Notes under the pieces: generated by a model
Seen by the model: the letters and a program-made list of their open reading frames with translations, nothing else
What the model was told of the DNA's origin: nothing
Databases searched by the model: none
Part shown: in pieces, positions 22,801 to 33,838 of the stretch
Numbering within the stretch: position 1 is the first letter of the stretch
How the letters are laid out: each line of letters starts with the position of its first letter
Origin: Temnopleurus reevesii
Taxonomy: Eukaryota; Echinodermata; Echinoidea; Temnopleuroida; Temnopleuridae
Assembly (NCBI GenBank): GCA_036244855.1
Contig: BQKZ01000099.1
Span: 147,293-211,292, forward strand
Length of the DNA stretch: 64,000 nucleotides
Direction: 5' to 3'
Program-made: the position numbers and the translations under genes

Positions 22801-23945
22801 TGTCGTAAGTGTAAACTTAGGGTGCCCTCTTTACTTGGAAAACTAGGAAGAGATCGAGTTTTCCAGTCAGGGAAAATTTATGTAATTTTATAAAAATCAG
22901 GGAAAATCAAGGAATTTGGTTTGTCTCGAAAAGGTAGAATGCTGTGGTAATTGAAGATTCCTAAAAGAACAGCCTTTGAAATGAGTCCGTTAGGTTGACA
23001 TAGTTATACTGGAATTATAAAAAGTTATCTGGGATAATTGGAAAGCGTTGGAACTTTGTGGGAACACACCAAGTAACCACATCCATTTGTATAGCACATC
23101 GGTGGTCAGCCAATGCTTTTAAGACTGACCCTGTAAAGACCTTGATTTCACTTCAATACTCCCCTGTTTAATTACTCTTTCTTAATGCGTTATATCCCCT
23201 ACAGCTTTATCAATCATAAGGATAAGACATTTTTTATTTGGCTGTCTAAGAATGCATTTTTGAGAAAAAATAATGCTGATCAGAATTATGTTCTTCATTT
23301 ATTTCACTCTTTAATGAGGAGCAGATTTCATGTAGAAAGAAAACTTAGAATGGATTGAGTAATGCATGGCGAAAGATTCTCATCTTTATCAAGGTTTTGG
23401 GGGCAGGAAATGTATTGGGCATTTAGAGGACATTTTTTCCTGTGATATCTGGACAATGTCCTGAATTAAAGATGCTGATTAAGACGTTGGGATTGGCACC
23501 AAATAGTGGAATATTATTGTATGAGTATAAATAGAATGAACAATAAATGCCCTATTGCCGCTGCGTTAGAAACAAATAATAAAAAACAAAAATATTTGGA
23601 CACTTGAAAGGTATGCAAGATTCAGTATAGACTGCTCGCGTCCGAATATGGGAAAAGATCCAGTAAAAATCAGACGTTGATTGTGAATCTTTTGTTGGAA
23701 GCTGGTCCTCATTCATACTGTCTCCCCTGAGAAATCAATCAAATTAGACTCATTTGTACAAGCAATGGCTACCAGTGTGCCAATTAATCTGACAGGCTTA
23801 GCATGAATTGGTGTATGAAATCAGATTAATTCACAAAATAAGACTTTTCATCTCATTTCCTTCAGCCAAAATGGGTAGGAAACACAGAACGGCAAATTTG
23901 TAGAAATGGTTCAAGCACTACGCAGAATTGTATAAATGTATCAAG
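22801..23945. other. Intron-like sequence, no gene seen
   Basis: AT-rich. Holds a detached unit of the preceding array and a 'gttaacctggaa / gttatactggaa' phrase repeated at about 22205 and 23005. No exon supported. Confidence 0.45.
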
Positions 23946-24123
23946 AACAAGATATGATGTGTTTCAGTAAAAATTAAGTTGAATGCCAATTCAATGCTCC
24001 TTTGTAATGTTATCGAAATCGGAGTGGGCTTGGGATTTTTGTGTCTGCACAATTCAATACACGGCATACGGATCTATTGTCCCATGACCCACTTTATTTT
24101 ACAGAAATAGTTTATATCGTGTT
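23946..24123 (+). mobile_element. MITE family A copy 3
   Basis: Begins AACAAGATATGATGTGTTTC, continues agtaaaaattaagttgaatg, and ends with the inverted terminus 'acagaaatagtttatatcgtgtt'. The interior shares 'caattcaatgc', 'caatacacggcatacggatctattgtcccatgacccacttta' with the copy at 12947-13099. Confidence 0.8.
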
Positions 24124-24134
24124 AAACATAACTT

Positions 24135-24640
24135 CTAAATTCAAGTTACTCTTTGTATGCATGTAGGAATTACTGGAAATTTAGAATTCATATCACAGCA
24201 ATTTTGTTCAGGTCATGCCATTTGCATCTAGAAATCAATGCAGAAATGTACAAATCGACTCTGAATTACTTCTTGTATACATGTACATCTTGAAATTGCT
24301 TGAACATTTTTATTTAAATCACAGAAGCAAAAAAAGAGAACATTTTTCAGGTCATGCCATTTGCATATCTTGTCACCTTTGCAGAAATCTACAAAGTGAT
24401 TTTGAATCACTCTTTGTATGCATCTTGAAACTATTAGAATATAATTATTTAAATGGAGGGAAAAAAGGAAAACATTTTTTTCAGGTCATGCCCTTTGCAT
24501 CTGGTCATCTATGCAGAAATGTGCAAAGTGGATTTGAATTACTCTTTTTTATGCATCTTAAAATTACTGGAATTTTATTTAAATGACTTGAAAAAAGAAA
24601 AGGAAATCAGGTCAGCCCATTTGCATCTGGATCGTCATTG
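24135..24640 (+). repeat. Tandem array, about 136-bp unit, carrying AGGTCA and octamer motifs
   Basis: The unit 'caggtcatgccatttgcatct..atgcagaaatgtacaaagtg..tttgaattactctttgtatgcatcttgaaattactggaat' occurs near 24213, 24352 and 24485, with partial units at both edges (24150-24210 and 24609-24640). Most units place AGGTCA four to five bases before ATTTGCAT, the classic POU octamer. Reading frames over it (123 codons at most) repeat with the unit and are not genes. Confidence 0.8.
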
Positions 24641-25204
24641 GATCGACGATCCAGTATTTTCTTCTATTTTTGCCTAATGATGTTGATGGCATGTTTGCAA
24701 GCAAACCCTTCTATCAAGCCAGGAGAAAATAAGGTTAGTCCTTACGATAAATACGACTTAATTTTAAGGCATTGCAGAGTTTATTTGGCCCTGTTTAGTT
24801 TCAATACATTTCTTCAAGTTCACCCCCTACCCCTGCCCCTTCACCCCTCTAACCACTCTCCCAAACTCCATCTTTTCTTATTGTGCTCTTAAGATTTGTG
24901 TGCTAAATGGATTAGGGCTCGAAAATAAATTACAATGCCGGCTCAGAGAAAGAGAAAGGGAACATTTTCTAGGTTGGAGTAGCGTCTGCTGGCGGAGAAA
25001 ATCATTCTTTTCGAAAGAGAGGGAGGTCAGAAACGGGCCTCCAGCTAAAAAGCAATTTTAGCTAGGATTTTCACTGTTTCCCATGATGAACTAGAAAAGA
25101 ATATGTTGAATAGGGGTGAATTATTTTCAGGTCTTGTGCATGAGAATGCTGTTGAGGAAGAATGGCATGTGAGATTGAGCTCTCGCAAGAATACGGCATT
25201 TAAT
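24641..25204. other. Intron-like sequence, no gene seen
   Basis: A short putative exon-like segment ends aaataag/gttagt near 24735, but no acceptor gives a frame compatible with the upstream exons. A GC-richer patch at 24915-25050 is unique. Nothing else. Confidence 0.35.
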
Positions 25205-25580
25205 TGGTTTTCACATAAATGCAAGCACAATTGTGATTATCATAGAAAAAGGTTGTGTTTTTGCCTAAATACCAGCACAAATGTTATATATGGTGTAAAG
25301 AAATCTCCTTTTTTTCATGGATACAAGCACTGACGTTGGTTTTGCACAAAATTTATACAAGCACAAATGTTATTCTTATTCAAATGTTGGGTTTTTGCAT
25401 TAATCAAATCACAAATGCTATTTGTATTTAAAAAGTTAGGGGTCTTGCATACATACAAGCACAAATATTATTCCTAGAAGAGTGTGGAAGTTGCATAAAT
25501 ACAAACAAATGAATTCTCATTCAAAAATGTTGTGGTTTTCCATGAATACAAGCACAAATGTAGTCCTTATGTAGAAAGAT
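25205..25580 (+). repeat. Degenerate tandem array, about 60-bp unit
   Basis: The phrase 'tttttgcataaatacaagcacaaatgttattcttattcaaaa' recurs about seven times (near 25210, 25255, 25312, 25347, 25396, 25446, 25492 and 25541) with heavy drift. Confidence 0.7.
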
Positions 25581-25670
25581 TGTTGACTCTTTTTCTGTCC
25601 CCAAATTGTAGTTTTTTAGCATTTCTCGTCACTGTATAATTCATTTGTTAATGCATGGAACAAAAAGACC

Positions 25671-25709
25671 ACCCCCCCCCCAAAAAAAAAAAAAAAAAAA
25701 AAAAAAAAA
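25671..25709. repeat. Poly-C next to poly-A
   Basis: About ten C followed by a run of nearly thirty A; a similar poly-C occurs at 27835-27852. These are prone to sequencing error. Confidence 0.9.
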
Positions 25710-26702
25710 GCCCAGAAACCCTCAAAAATAAAAATGAGCAATAATCAAAAAGCAATATCATAGATAATGTATTTCAAGTTTGGAGAGAATCTTAATCACA
25801 CTTGTTTTGGAACAAGAGCACTTGGTTTATTCCCTCCATGATAAAAAAAATCCATCTTTTTTAAATTACTTACGCCTTCATTTATTCTTCTCTTGGTATT
25901 GAAATAGTTATGAATATTTTAGTCATTTATTTTCATTTGAAATGGTACCTTCTATTTGCTATTACTTTAGATAAAGATATACTACTCTTCTAGATTCATT
26001 TCCATCAAGATCAACTATCATATTATATTCAATTTTATTTTAGATTTATTGATTTTTAGTAATGGGATTTACTCCTCTTATAAGAATCGCTTCGGTTCAA
26101 GGTAAATTTCTATATCTGTCTTGATCTTACTTAGGATTTATTGATTTTAGTAGATGATAAATGATAAATGTTGACTAACTACCTTTCTAAGTTTACTTCC
26201 GTTGGAGCTTATTTTCTATTTATCGCAAACACTTCCATTTTTTGTTTTCTTCGTTAAGTATCCTGTTGGTGGAATTGGAAAGGAAATAACAATGCCAGAT
26301 ATGTGGAGGAAAGTTCAAAGATGTTGACATTTCTTACAAAATTAAACAAACTTCCGGTTCACTTTTTTTTCTTTCTTCGAGGATGTGGGTTGTGTTTTCA
26401 TTTGTAAGCTACTATACTTCCTTATGAAACCCTCCATTATATCCTGTAGTTGTGATTTCATACTATTAGGACAAGTTCCATTGAAACGATGAAGTTGCTT
26501 AAGTGTCTTTAAGAGGATGATTCTCACTCATGCATTAAAAGAATCAAGTTTTTATTATCTGGGGTTTTAGAATTGCATTTAAGAACATGCATTATGTTTT
26601 CATCAGTCATGCCGAAGGAATTGATCAATGGTAATTTCTCTTTGGCGGTAACAGAATTACATGCCATTTTGACCTACATTTTTGTCTGTCACAGCCTCTG
26701 TG

Positions 26703-26980
26703 ACAGTTTTGTCAAAGAAATTCAAAGCAACAGCACAAAAAAGCAAAAGTACTTTGTGAAACCCGAAAGATCCTCCCTCTCAGTCTAACTCTTTTTTCTC
26801 TATCTCACTCTGCCCCTCTCTCTCTCTCTTTTACCTAATAAAATAATCTAAACTTTTTTTAAAAATTTTTTTTTCTATCTTGCTCACTGGCTTGGAGAAA
26901 AAATTACTGCACTATTTGCATTTCCAGATATCAAATTTAAAGCATCACATTTCTTTATAGAAAGTTAGATTAATTTGTAG
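26703..26980 (+). repeat. Left arm of a 4-kb-spaced inverted duplication (empty SINE site)
   Basis: This segment (acagttttgtcaaagaaattcaaagcaac ... tttctttatagaaagttagattaatttgta) is the inverted counterpart of 30976-31543, with a CT-rich middle and the phrase 'tatcttgctcactggcttgg' in both. The partner contains an extra ~325 bp SINE that is absent here, so this is the pre-insertion structure. Confidence 0.75.
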
Positions 26981-28355
26981 ACAGACTCTCAGAGGCCAGT
27001 CAAACTCGTAAAATGAAGTATTCAATACGTGGTATCATATGAGAAAGAAAACATGTTTAAATTGTCCATATTGCTGGCTCCAAGGCATGAAGAATATTGA
27101 TAACAGAATTACATCAGAAAATTTGCCCACTTTGGTAATTAAACAGTCAATAAACTTCGAAAAATTAAATCTTGTATATTACTGAAGAGAGATTTTTAAG
27201 CAATGAGACACACACCAAAGTTTCCAAGCAACTCTTCCACAATAAACTGTCTCTGAGCAAAATACGAGGCACTTTCAAAAGATATTTACAGATTTTTCCC
27301 ATGTGGAATTGCCCCAATGTTTTTCTCAGTGACTAAACAAAGTACCAAAACATCAGGTGATGAATGGTTTTAATTTTGAAAGTATTCCTAAAAATGTTTC
27401 TCATACGTACTAAAGTGAATGTTTTATTTTCATGAATTGAGGGTACATGCAGTTTCATAAGATGAAGACATTTTACTATATTTATGAATCTGTATATGTT
27501 TGAATCTTCAAAAGAATCGAAATAAATGATTTGAATTAATTTGATCAAAAATTGAAGTCATATTGTAGCAATATAGTTTTCTTTGTTGATATTGATGTGT
27601 GTACATATCTGTGGTTTGAAGGGAGAGAAGGAATACCAAATAGGAAGGTAGCCTTTTATTATTGAGGTTGAACAAAGTTCATTCAATGTCACAATTTACT
27701 CCACTCTGTTCATGGTTTGTTGGCCTGTTCCTGTTACACATTTCTGCTAATGACTTCGGGAAATAGAATATTTTTCCTTTTGTTGTTGCTGATTTGTATT
27801 TCTTTATTTGATTTATTATAATTTCAGAGTATCTCCCCCCCCCCCCCCCCCCTCTGACTGTCCAAATAAATTTTCCCTATCTTGAGTTTAGAATTTTATA
27901 TGAATTTAGAAATTACTTTTATCATTATTTTGTATATTGGTCATTCTTTCATGTAAGAGCTAGAATGAGAAACGGGAAAAGCAAGTTTTTTTTTTTTTTA
28001 TATATATATATATTTGTGGATATTGAGTATTTTTCTTTAATAAACACCTGAAAATTAGCATTTTGATATGATCAAAGATGAGCTTTGAGTCACCTTATTT
28101 CTCTCATATGCACAGAGATGTCAACATTATGTACAAATGATTTGACTGAATTATAGACTTCATTGCTGCAATGATATTGGAATCATACCCCCTCCTATTT
28201 GTCTGGCAAAATCTGAAAAAACTTGATGTCAAACACCTTCAATTTTTCATGAAATTATCAATAAAAGAGCTTTCTTGTTGAAACATTTACTAGTTTATTT
28301 GATAGAACGATTAAAAACAAAACCCAAGGACTATGCACATTAACTCATTAAGGTA
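26981..28355. other. Intron-like sequence, no gene seen
   Basis: AT-rich, with poly-C at 27835-27852 and poly-T/(TA)n at 27987-28012. No exon supported. Confidence 0.45.
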
Positions 28356-28359
28356 GGGA

Positions 28360-28560
28360 GATCCTTGCCTGTGATTGGTTAATAGCTAGTGCCACAGTGA
28401 TCTGCATGAGAAAACCCAGCCCTGTGATTGGTCAGATTCCAGCCCACAGCTCAGAGGTGGTTCTGTTGGTGCGGTGTGCAGAGAGAGAGAGAGAAAGAGA
28501 GAGAGCTCCATTCACTTCATACACTCAATTACACGTGACATTATGAATGACCCTTACACA
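28360..28560 (+). promoter_or_regulatory. Candidate proximal promoter: paired CCAAT boxes and E-box
   Basis: Two copies of CCTGTGATTGGTYA place inverted CCAAT cores (ATTGG) at 28374-28378 and 28427-28431, 53 bp apart; this is the classic NF-Y arrangement. A TGCGGT Runx-type core follows near 28470, then a short GA repeat, and a CACGTG E-box lies at 28532-28537. The sequence then becomes GC-richer for more than 1 kb up to a splice donor. No TATA box is evident. Motifs are seen; promoter function is inferred. Confidence 0.45.
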
Positions 28561-29940
28561 CACACACAAACACAAGTATATGAGAGTTTTAGCACAGGGC
28601 CTGCTGGATTCACATTAGTTTCATAGCAGTTAGAGACCTTTGTGCGTGCCTGTTCCGTCGGCCCAGCATCTTACAACACATACCCTCTCTTTACTTCATT
28701 ACCACCAGTTAAATGGTGATCAACATTTCTAAACTCTTCTCCCAACTCGCTGCTCACCATTCTATATTTTGATATCATTTATTGCAAATTTGGCTTTTCT
28801 GAAGCAGACATTCTTGCGACTTCCTACAATCCGCGTTTCCATGGCAACCAGCAGTTTTTTAAGGCTCTCACTTTCGTAGGCAAGGTGTAGCGGAATAGAA
28901 AAAGGAGTAACGTAAACCGTTTGATTCGTTCTCTGGTATTCTCCGTTTACCGCTATCGGTGTTTGATTTCGTCACAGTATCTTCGGCCTACAACGAGCTC
29001 ATTTTCACCCAACTCGCCACTGTTTACTTTATTTCCCCCTCCCACCGAGCTTGTTCATCTCATCTTCGATAATCATTGACTATTCATTAGTGGACCTCTA
29101 AAAGATATATGAGCCTCATCAGCCAACCTATCATGTGTGATTGACTTTCGATTAATCCATTCTTCTACAAAAAAATCAAAGCCGTCTTTTCCGCCTGATC
29201 CCATCTTCGCCTTTCTCATCCTACAACAATCTCCATGGAAACCGTTTTGATAGGCTAATCATGCTTAATATGAAGTATTAGTATGATTATGATTTCATTT
29301 CAACATTTGATGATAGATTCAACATCTTGATTTGATGTTGTGGACATGAACATTTTGAGCTGGATTCATCATTATCTTCATCGTAAGGAGGAATTGTGAG
29401 CGAAGCGGAGCTAGTGCGTCGTTCATTCAACCCCCAGTCGGCTGGGTAAGGCTTCGAGGCCAGCAGTGTGTTGGTTCATCGTGGTCAGCGTTAGTGTATT
29501 GAATTCTCTCTCTCCCAACGCCGCCCGTCGCTGGACAGCCAGACGGCTGCTCTCCCACTAACCTCGACCGTCTGTCCGCTGCCTGCCTAACCCGCTTGGC
29601 TGGTTGCCCAGCAGTTTCCACAGACAGTTCAGTGCATTGTGGAGCAGTCAAACAAAACGGAGCTGAGTCTGACTTGTTTTATCGGAGGATATTTTCTCAT
29701 CTCTTTGCTAATGTGATGCACCAATCATCTCATTTTTTAGAAATATGACCAAAATGTCAAGATGATATAGGAAAGGAGTCATCATTACATCATAACTTGG
29801 ACAGGAGCAACGCATTCATGTTTTGACATCGTCTAATGCTTACAAACTTCAGAATTTATTTATATTCAAGCTTGGATTCAGCTATCATCTCGATTATCTT
29901 ACAATTCGAGCGGAACTGAGCTCTCTAGAAATCTTCTTGG
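28561..29940 (+). other. Probable 5' untranslated leader / core promoter of an alternative first exon
   Basis: Richer in GC and CpG than its surroundings (notably 29400-29660), non-repetitive, with no long plus-strand frame, and running without an obvious splice site into the ATG at 29941. An in-frame TAG at 29926-29928 closes the frame 5' of that ATG. The true transcription start could lie anywhere from about 28500 to 29400. A 74-codon minus-strand frame at 29427-29651 is probably a by-product of the GC content. Confidence 0.4.
28835..28848. promoter_or_regulatory. RFX X-box
   Basis: GTTTCCATGGCAAC is a near-perfect palindromic match to the RFX X-box consensus (GTNRCC-type half-sites separated by two bases). 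It lies about 400 bp downstream of the CCAAT pair in the GC-richer promoter/leader. A weaker half-match in reverse, ctccatggaaac, is at 29231-29242. X-boxes drive cilium-related and neural genes in animals (established); the use here is inferred. Confidence 0.6.
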
Positions 29941-29948
29941 ATGGGTTG
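29941..29948 (+). CDS. Alternative first coding exon end: ATG GGT TG before a gtgagt donor
   Basis: After a long leader the sequence reads ATGGGTTG followed at once by gtgagtata, a consensus splice donor. It encodes Met-Gly and two bases of a third codon (Trp or Cys), leaving in phase 2. The exon at 19732-19787 also leaves in phase 2, so both could feed one common downstream exon beyond the window. An in-frame TAG 13-15 bases upstream makes this the first in-frame start. The initiation context is fair (G at +4, T at -3). The pairing with the upstream exons is inference. Confidence 0.4.
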
Positions 29949-30975
29949 GTGAGTATAATATGATTTTCTTGCTCAATATATATTTATTATTCACTCAATT
30001 GTGTATCATATATCTTTAGTTCTATAAGGTAAAAGTTGACGTCCAAAGGTGCAGTCCAAAAATTTCGCATAAAACCAAAATTCTTACAATTGCGGATCGA
30101 GCTTAACAAATTATATAAGGCAATTTAATAGTATGCTAACATACTTGTTGCTACATATCAGGTTTTTGTTTATATGTCTCCTTAAAAATCATTTTAGTTT
30201 TAGATTACCTGTGAAAGTACTTATGACATTTTCATGAAATGGTTCACTTTTGAATTCTTTAGCGAGAAAAAAATAAATTCTATAGAAGTACTGAAGAATC
30301 TGATTTCCTTGTCATGTCATATTTTATTTTACATCCACTGATAGAAATAATAATGATATAATGTTGACCAAGAAAAGGATAAACCATTACTATTCCCCTT
30401 TTATAAAGAAGGGCCTTTGGAGTACTTGAGAAACGAACGATAACAAACATAATTAGATTCATTCAAGAGCAGTAAATGCCAATTAACTCATCATATTTAT
30501 TCTTCTGGACATCGAGGAAATTAAAAGACATTTTGTTTACAGTATAAGTATTGGCTTGACAGCTCTTCATACATAAATCCATTATTGATAATTAATTTAA
30601 AGCCCTCCAAATTTAGGGTGTATGGTTATCTAGCTTGTGTAGAAAAATGTTGGTAACATTATTTTATTTAAAACCAAACATCAATTTGATAAGCTTTTAC
30701 ATTAGCCTAAATATTGGTACTTTCTAATTACATGGGTAATTTCACCATGAAAACAATGATAGAAAACAATGGGTGCTGCAGACAAGAAGGGATAGAAAAA
30801 TCACACATCAACAAGATGAATTAAAATGTACCATACTTCATACATGTAGGTAAATCTTGAATGGATTTATGGTTTAATGATATGGATGATAACGATTTAT
30901 GTATAAATTTAATTCATGTGATGTAATATTTTAACATTCTAATCAAGTCAAGGATCGAACTATAACTTTGATTGG
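29949..30975. other. Intron-like sequence after the alternative first exon
   Basis: AT-rich; no repeats of note, no exon supported. Confidence 0.45.
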
Positions 30976-31543
30976 TACAAATTAATCAAACTTTCTATAA
31001 AGAAATGCGATGCTTTAAATTCGATATCTGGAAATGCAAATACTGCAGTAATTGTTTCTTGAAGCCAGTGAGCAAGATAGAAAATATTGATTTAAAAAAA
31101 GTTAAGATTAATTTATTTGGTTAAATAATAATAATAATAATAATATTGCGGATTTATATAGCGCCTTTTCGGTCAGTTTTGACTGGTCAAAGCGCTTCCG
31201 ATATTATTACCCGGTCACTGGATGGCAATTCAAGCCTTAGCATCTAGGCAGCCAAATAGGCGCTCACATCATATCAGATAATGTGCTGCTGTCTCCTACC
31301 GGTCCCCAAGCACACCTGGGTAGAGTGCAGCTTTGTGGATAAATTTCTTGCTGAAGGAAATTAACGCCATGGGTGGGATTCGAACCTACGACCCTCTAGT
31401 TGAAAGGCAAGAGTCATGACCACTACACCACGGCGCCTCCACATTAAAAAAAGAGACGGAGAGAGATAGAGAGAAAAGAGATAGACAGAGGGAGGGTTTT
31501 GTGGATTTTGTGTTGTTGCTTTGAATTTCTTCGACAAAACTGT
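30976..31543 (-). repeat. Right arm of the inverted duplication, interrupted by a SINE
   Basis: In reverse this matches 26703-26980 from 'acagttttgtcgaagaaattcaaagcaac' through the purine tract to 'tttctttatagaaagtttgattaatttgta'. The match is broken only by the tRNA-derived element at 31119-31446. Confidence 0.75.
31119..31446 (-). mobile_element. tRNA-derived SINE with (ATT)n tail, minus strand
   Basis: Read on the minus strand: a tRNA-like head GGCGCCGTGGTGTAGTGGTC with an A-box (31420-31430), an anticodon-like loop CTTTCAA (TTC, Glu type), and a perfect B-box GGTTCGAATCC (31376-31386). A ~220-bp body follows, then a tail 'gcgctatataaatccgcaat' ending in (ATT)n at 31125-31147. The ttaaa flanks on both sides may be the target duplication. 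This head-body-tail layout is typical of echinoderm and other deuterostome SINEs. The empty site is visible at 26703-26980. Confidence 0.85.
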
Positions 31544-31612
31544 AAGTAGATAATGGGGGAGAGAGAGAGAGAGCGAGACAGGAAGAGAGAGAGAGAGAAG
31601 GGGGAGGGCCCT
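31440..31612. repeat. GA-rich simple repeats
   Basis: Two purine tracts (31447-31495 and 31555-31612) flanking the end of the inverted duplication. Confidence 0.8.
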
Positions 31613-31759
31613 ACTTGATTTACATAACCTTTTTTTTTCTAACTATCCATCCTATTCTTTTGAACACAAATCTAAACATTCATATCTATCAGACAAGATG
31701 ATTAAAAAGTTTTATATGATATTAGTATTCTTTCATCATTACGACAACGATGATGATGA

Positions 31760-31970
31760 TGGTGATAGTTCTATGATTCAGCCTATGCTGAGTAGTGCAG
31801 TCAGAGGCCGTCAAGAGAAACTAAATCGCCCACTTTCACCCCGCTATCAGTTCCCTCCGATATTGACTTAGGTTTTGCGGAATATAAAATGTCGTTCGCT
31901 GGAGTGCGCCAGTACTCGTCCGTCAGTTTACACAAGACCGCTACAGTTTAGATAGACCCAGTCCCCATCA
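31760..31970. promoter_or_regulatory. GC-richer unique island
   Basis: Starts with (GAT)n, then gcagtcagaggccgtcaagag...ctggagtgcgccagtactcgtccgtc. Unlike the flanks it has CpGs and no repetition. It could be an enhancer or an unrecognised exon; no splice sites pair around it. Confidence 0.2.
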
Positions 31971-33838
31971 GCATACACAATTTGCTGTCATTTTCTTTCT
32001 CTCCTTTTTTCTTTTCCTTTTTTTTTTTTTACTGGAACTATTCTCAACAAATTTACGTTTTTTTTAATTACATATTCAATATCTCATCCTTTCTCGATGT
32101 GGAATAGCATTTATCTATTAATCATTTCTTCTTTAACATTTATGTACTTTCTTTTATCTTACTGTCATTTTCTTTCTCCATTTTTCTTTTACTTTTTACT
32201 GGAATTACTCTATAAAGCAGATTTATGTTATATTTTACGTTTATTGCATTATGTAGTACATCATCTTTTTGCATATCACTTGTCTTGTTGTTCTTTGTTA
32301 CATTGATGTATTTCTTATGCTGTTGATGTCATTTTCTTTCTCGCTTTTTCTTTTACTTTTGATTGTAATTACTCTTAAAAGCAATTTTGTGCTATCTCTT
32401 TCGGTTATTGCATATATGTATTACATCATTTTCTTTTAATATGGCTTAGCATATCATTCATCTTCAAGGTATTTTCCATTTAGAAATTCTCTTTTAATTG
32501 ACATTTTACATTTGTAAATCATGAGTAACGTGATGTTATTTCAACTAAAAAGAAACAGGAATGAATATGCTAATGTGTAGATCTTGTTGAATAGATAGTG
32601 GTGTCAAAAGATTATCTCACACTGTGTGGACTTTGATCAAAACAGGTGTTACATTCCACATTCTTCTTCTCAAACATTCATAATTTTCTATTCCAAACAC
32701 ATATACATTCTTCCATAATTCCACAATTGCCCGAATTGTGGTTACATTAGCTCAATATTTGATAAAGATATTATGATCAATGATTATGTTGACTTGGGTG
32801 ATATAAATCAAAGAGTGCACACTTGAGGGGGTAATAACTATCCGCCAATTATGTCCCACATGATTATAGTCTTACCCATTGATAGTAAATCACTTCAGAT
32901 GACACTCAGAAATGTAACAATTTCACTCCGACTTTTCTAGCCTTTCCCATATTTCATTCAGCAAGCCGTCCTTTTGAAGCTTTGTGTTTGCAAATTTGTC
33001 AGCAATATTTGCAAGTTGATGAAATTGGCAGTAAATTTCTTCCATATCACACCAAGTGGAATTATTTTGTGTTAACACAATAAGATGGACATGTGATATC
33101 TAAATTTTAAGGAACTCATTTATTAAAGCAAAATGTAGATTCATGTCAGTTGCTGTACTCTCGTTGAATAACTTCTGTAATTATGCTAATGATTATATTT
33201 TCAATCTTGGAATTTACTACTTTCAAAGAATACTAAAGCATGCATTATCAATGATATTATATTTCATATTTTAAATCACATATGTAGGGCTCAAAATGAT
33301 GCATTCCCTAAATTATGATGATGAAGTTAAATATAATAGTCTTCCTTATATAATTCTGAATACAATTTGCACCGAATGTCATGAAATAAAGGTTTTAGAT
33401 TTTTATGATGGAGGATAATTTCTATAAATATATTTCTTATTATATATTGATATCGTTGTCATCATAAGGAAATCAGGACCACTCAGAAAAATGTACAAAA
33501 TTGAATATTCTCATGAAGATTTGGGTCAAACGAATGATTATCGCACATATGATACAGCCTCGCATATATGATAAAAAAAGTACAAGATTGTACTGAGGCA
33601 CACACAATATTAAAGAGTGCACTGTAATAATGTAGCATCTGTTCAGCGCAAGAAAGGCATTATCCATTTAAAGGGTACGAAGTACTGACTTTCTGCCTCC
33701 GAAATGACCGTAGTGACTGAGAAAGTCCCACTTTACGAAGCGCTTCATAAAATGCGTAGCCACTAGAACAAATTGATTGGACAAACATGGGTTTGTCTGG
33801 GCAAGCGCGCTACCCCCATGAAAGTGCACTCACTTTGT
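31971..33838. other. Intron-like sequence with a weak ~170-bp repeat
   Basis: The phrase 'tgtcattttctttctccttttt..ttttacttttactggaattactct' recurs near 31985, 32162 and 32327. Otherwise AT-rich with no supported gene. Confidence 0.45.

Noticed and set aside
24215..24586. 123-codon plus frame with repeated Cys/His words
   Set aside because: The periodicity is that of the 136-bp DNA repeat, and the peptide has no independent support.
24700..24740. Mini-exon ending aaataag/gttagt
   Set aside because: The only nearby acceptor gives a frame with an in-frame stop when joined to the upstream exon in phase 2.
26342..26527. 61-codon minus frame (LKTLKQLHRFNGTC...)
   Set aside because: Could be a decayed transposase scrap, but it is too short and no motif is recognisable.
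31364..31440. Functional tRNA-Glu gene on the minus strand
   Set aside because: Good internal promoter boxes, but the anticodon stem is broken and the sequence continues into a SINE body and (ATT)n tail.
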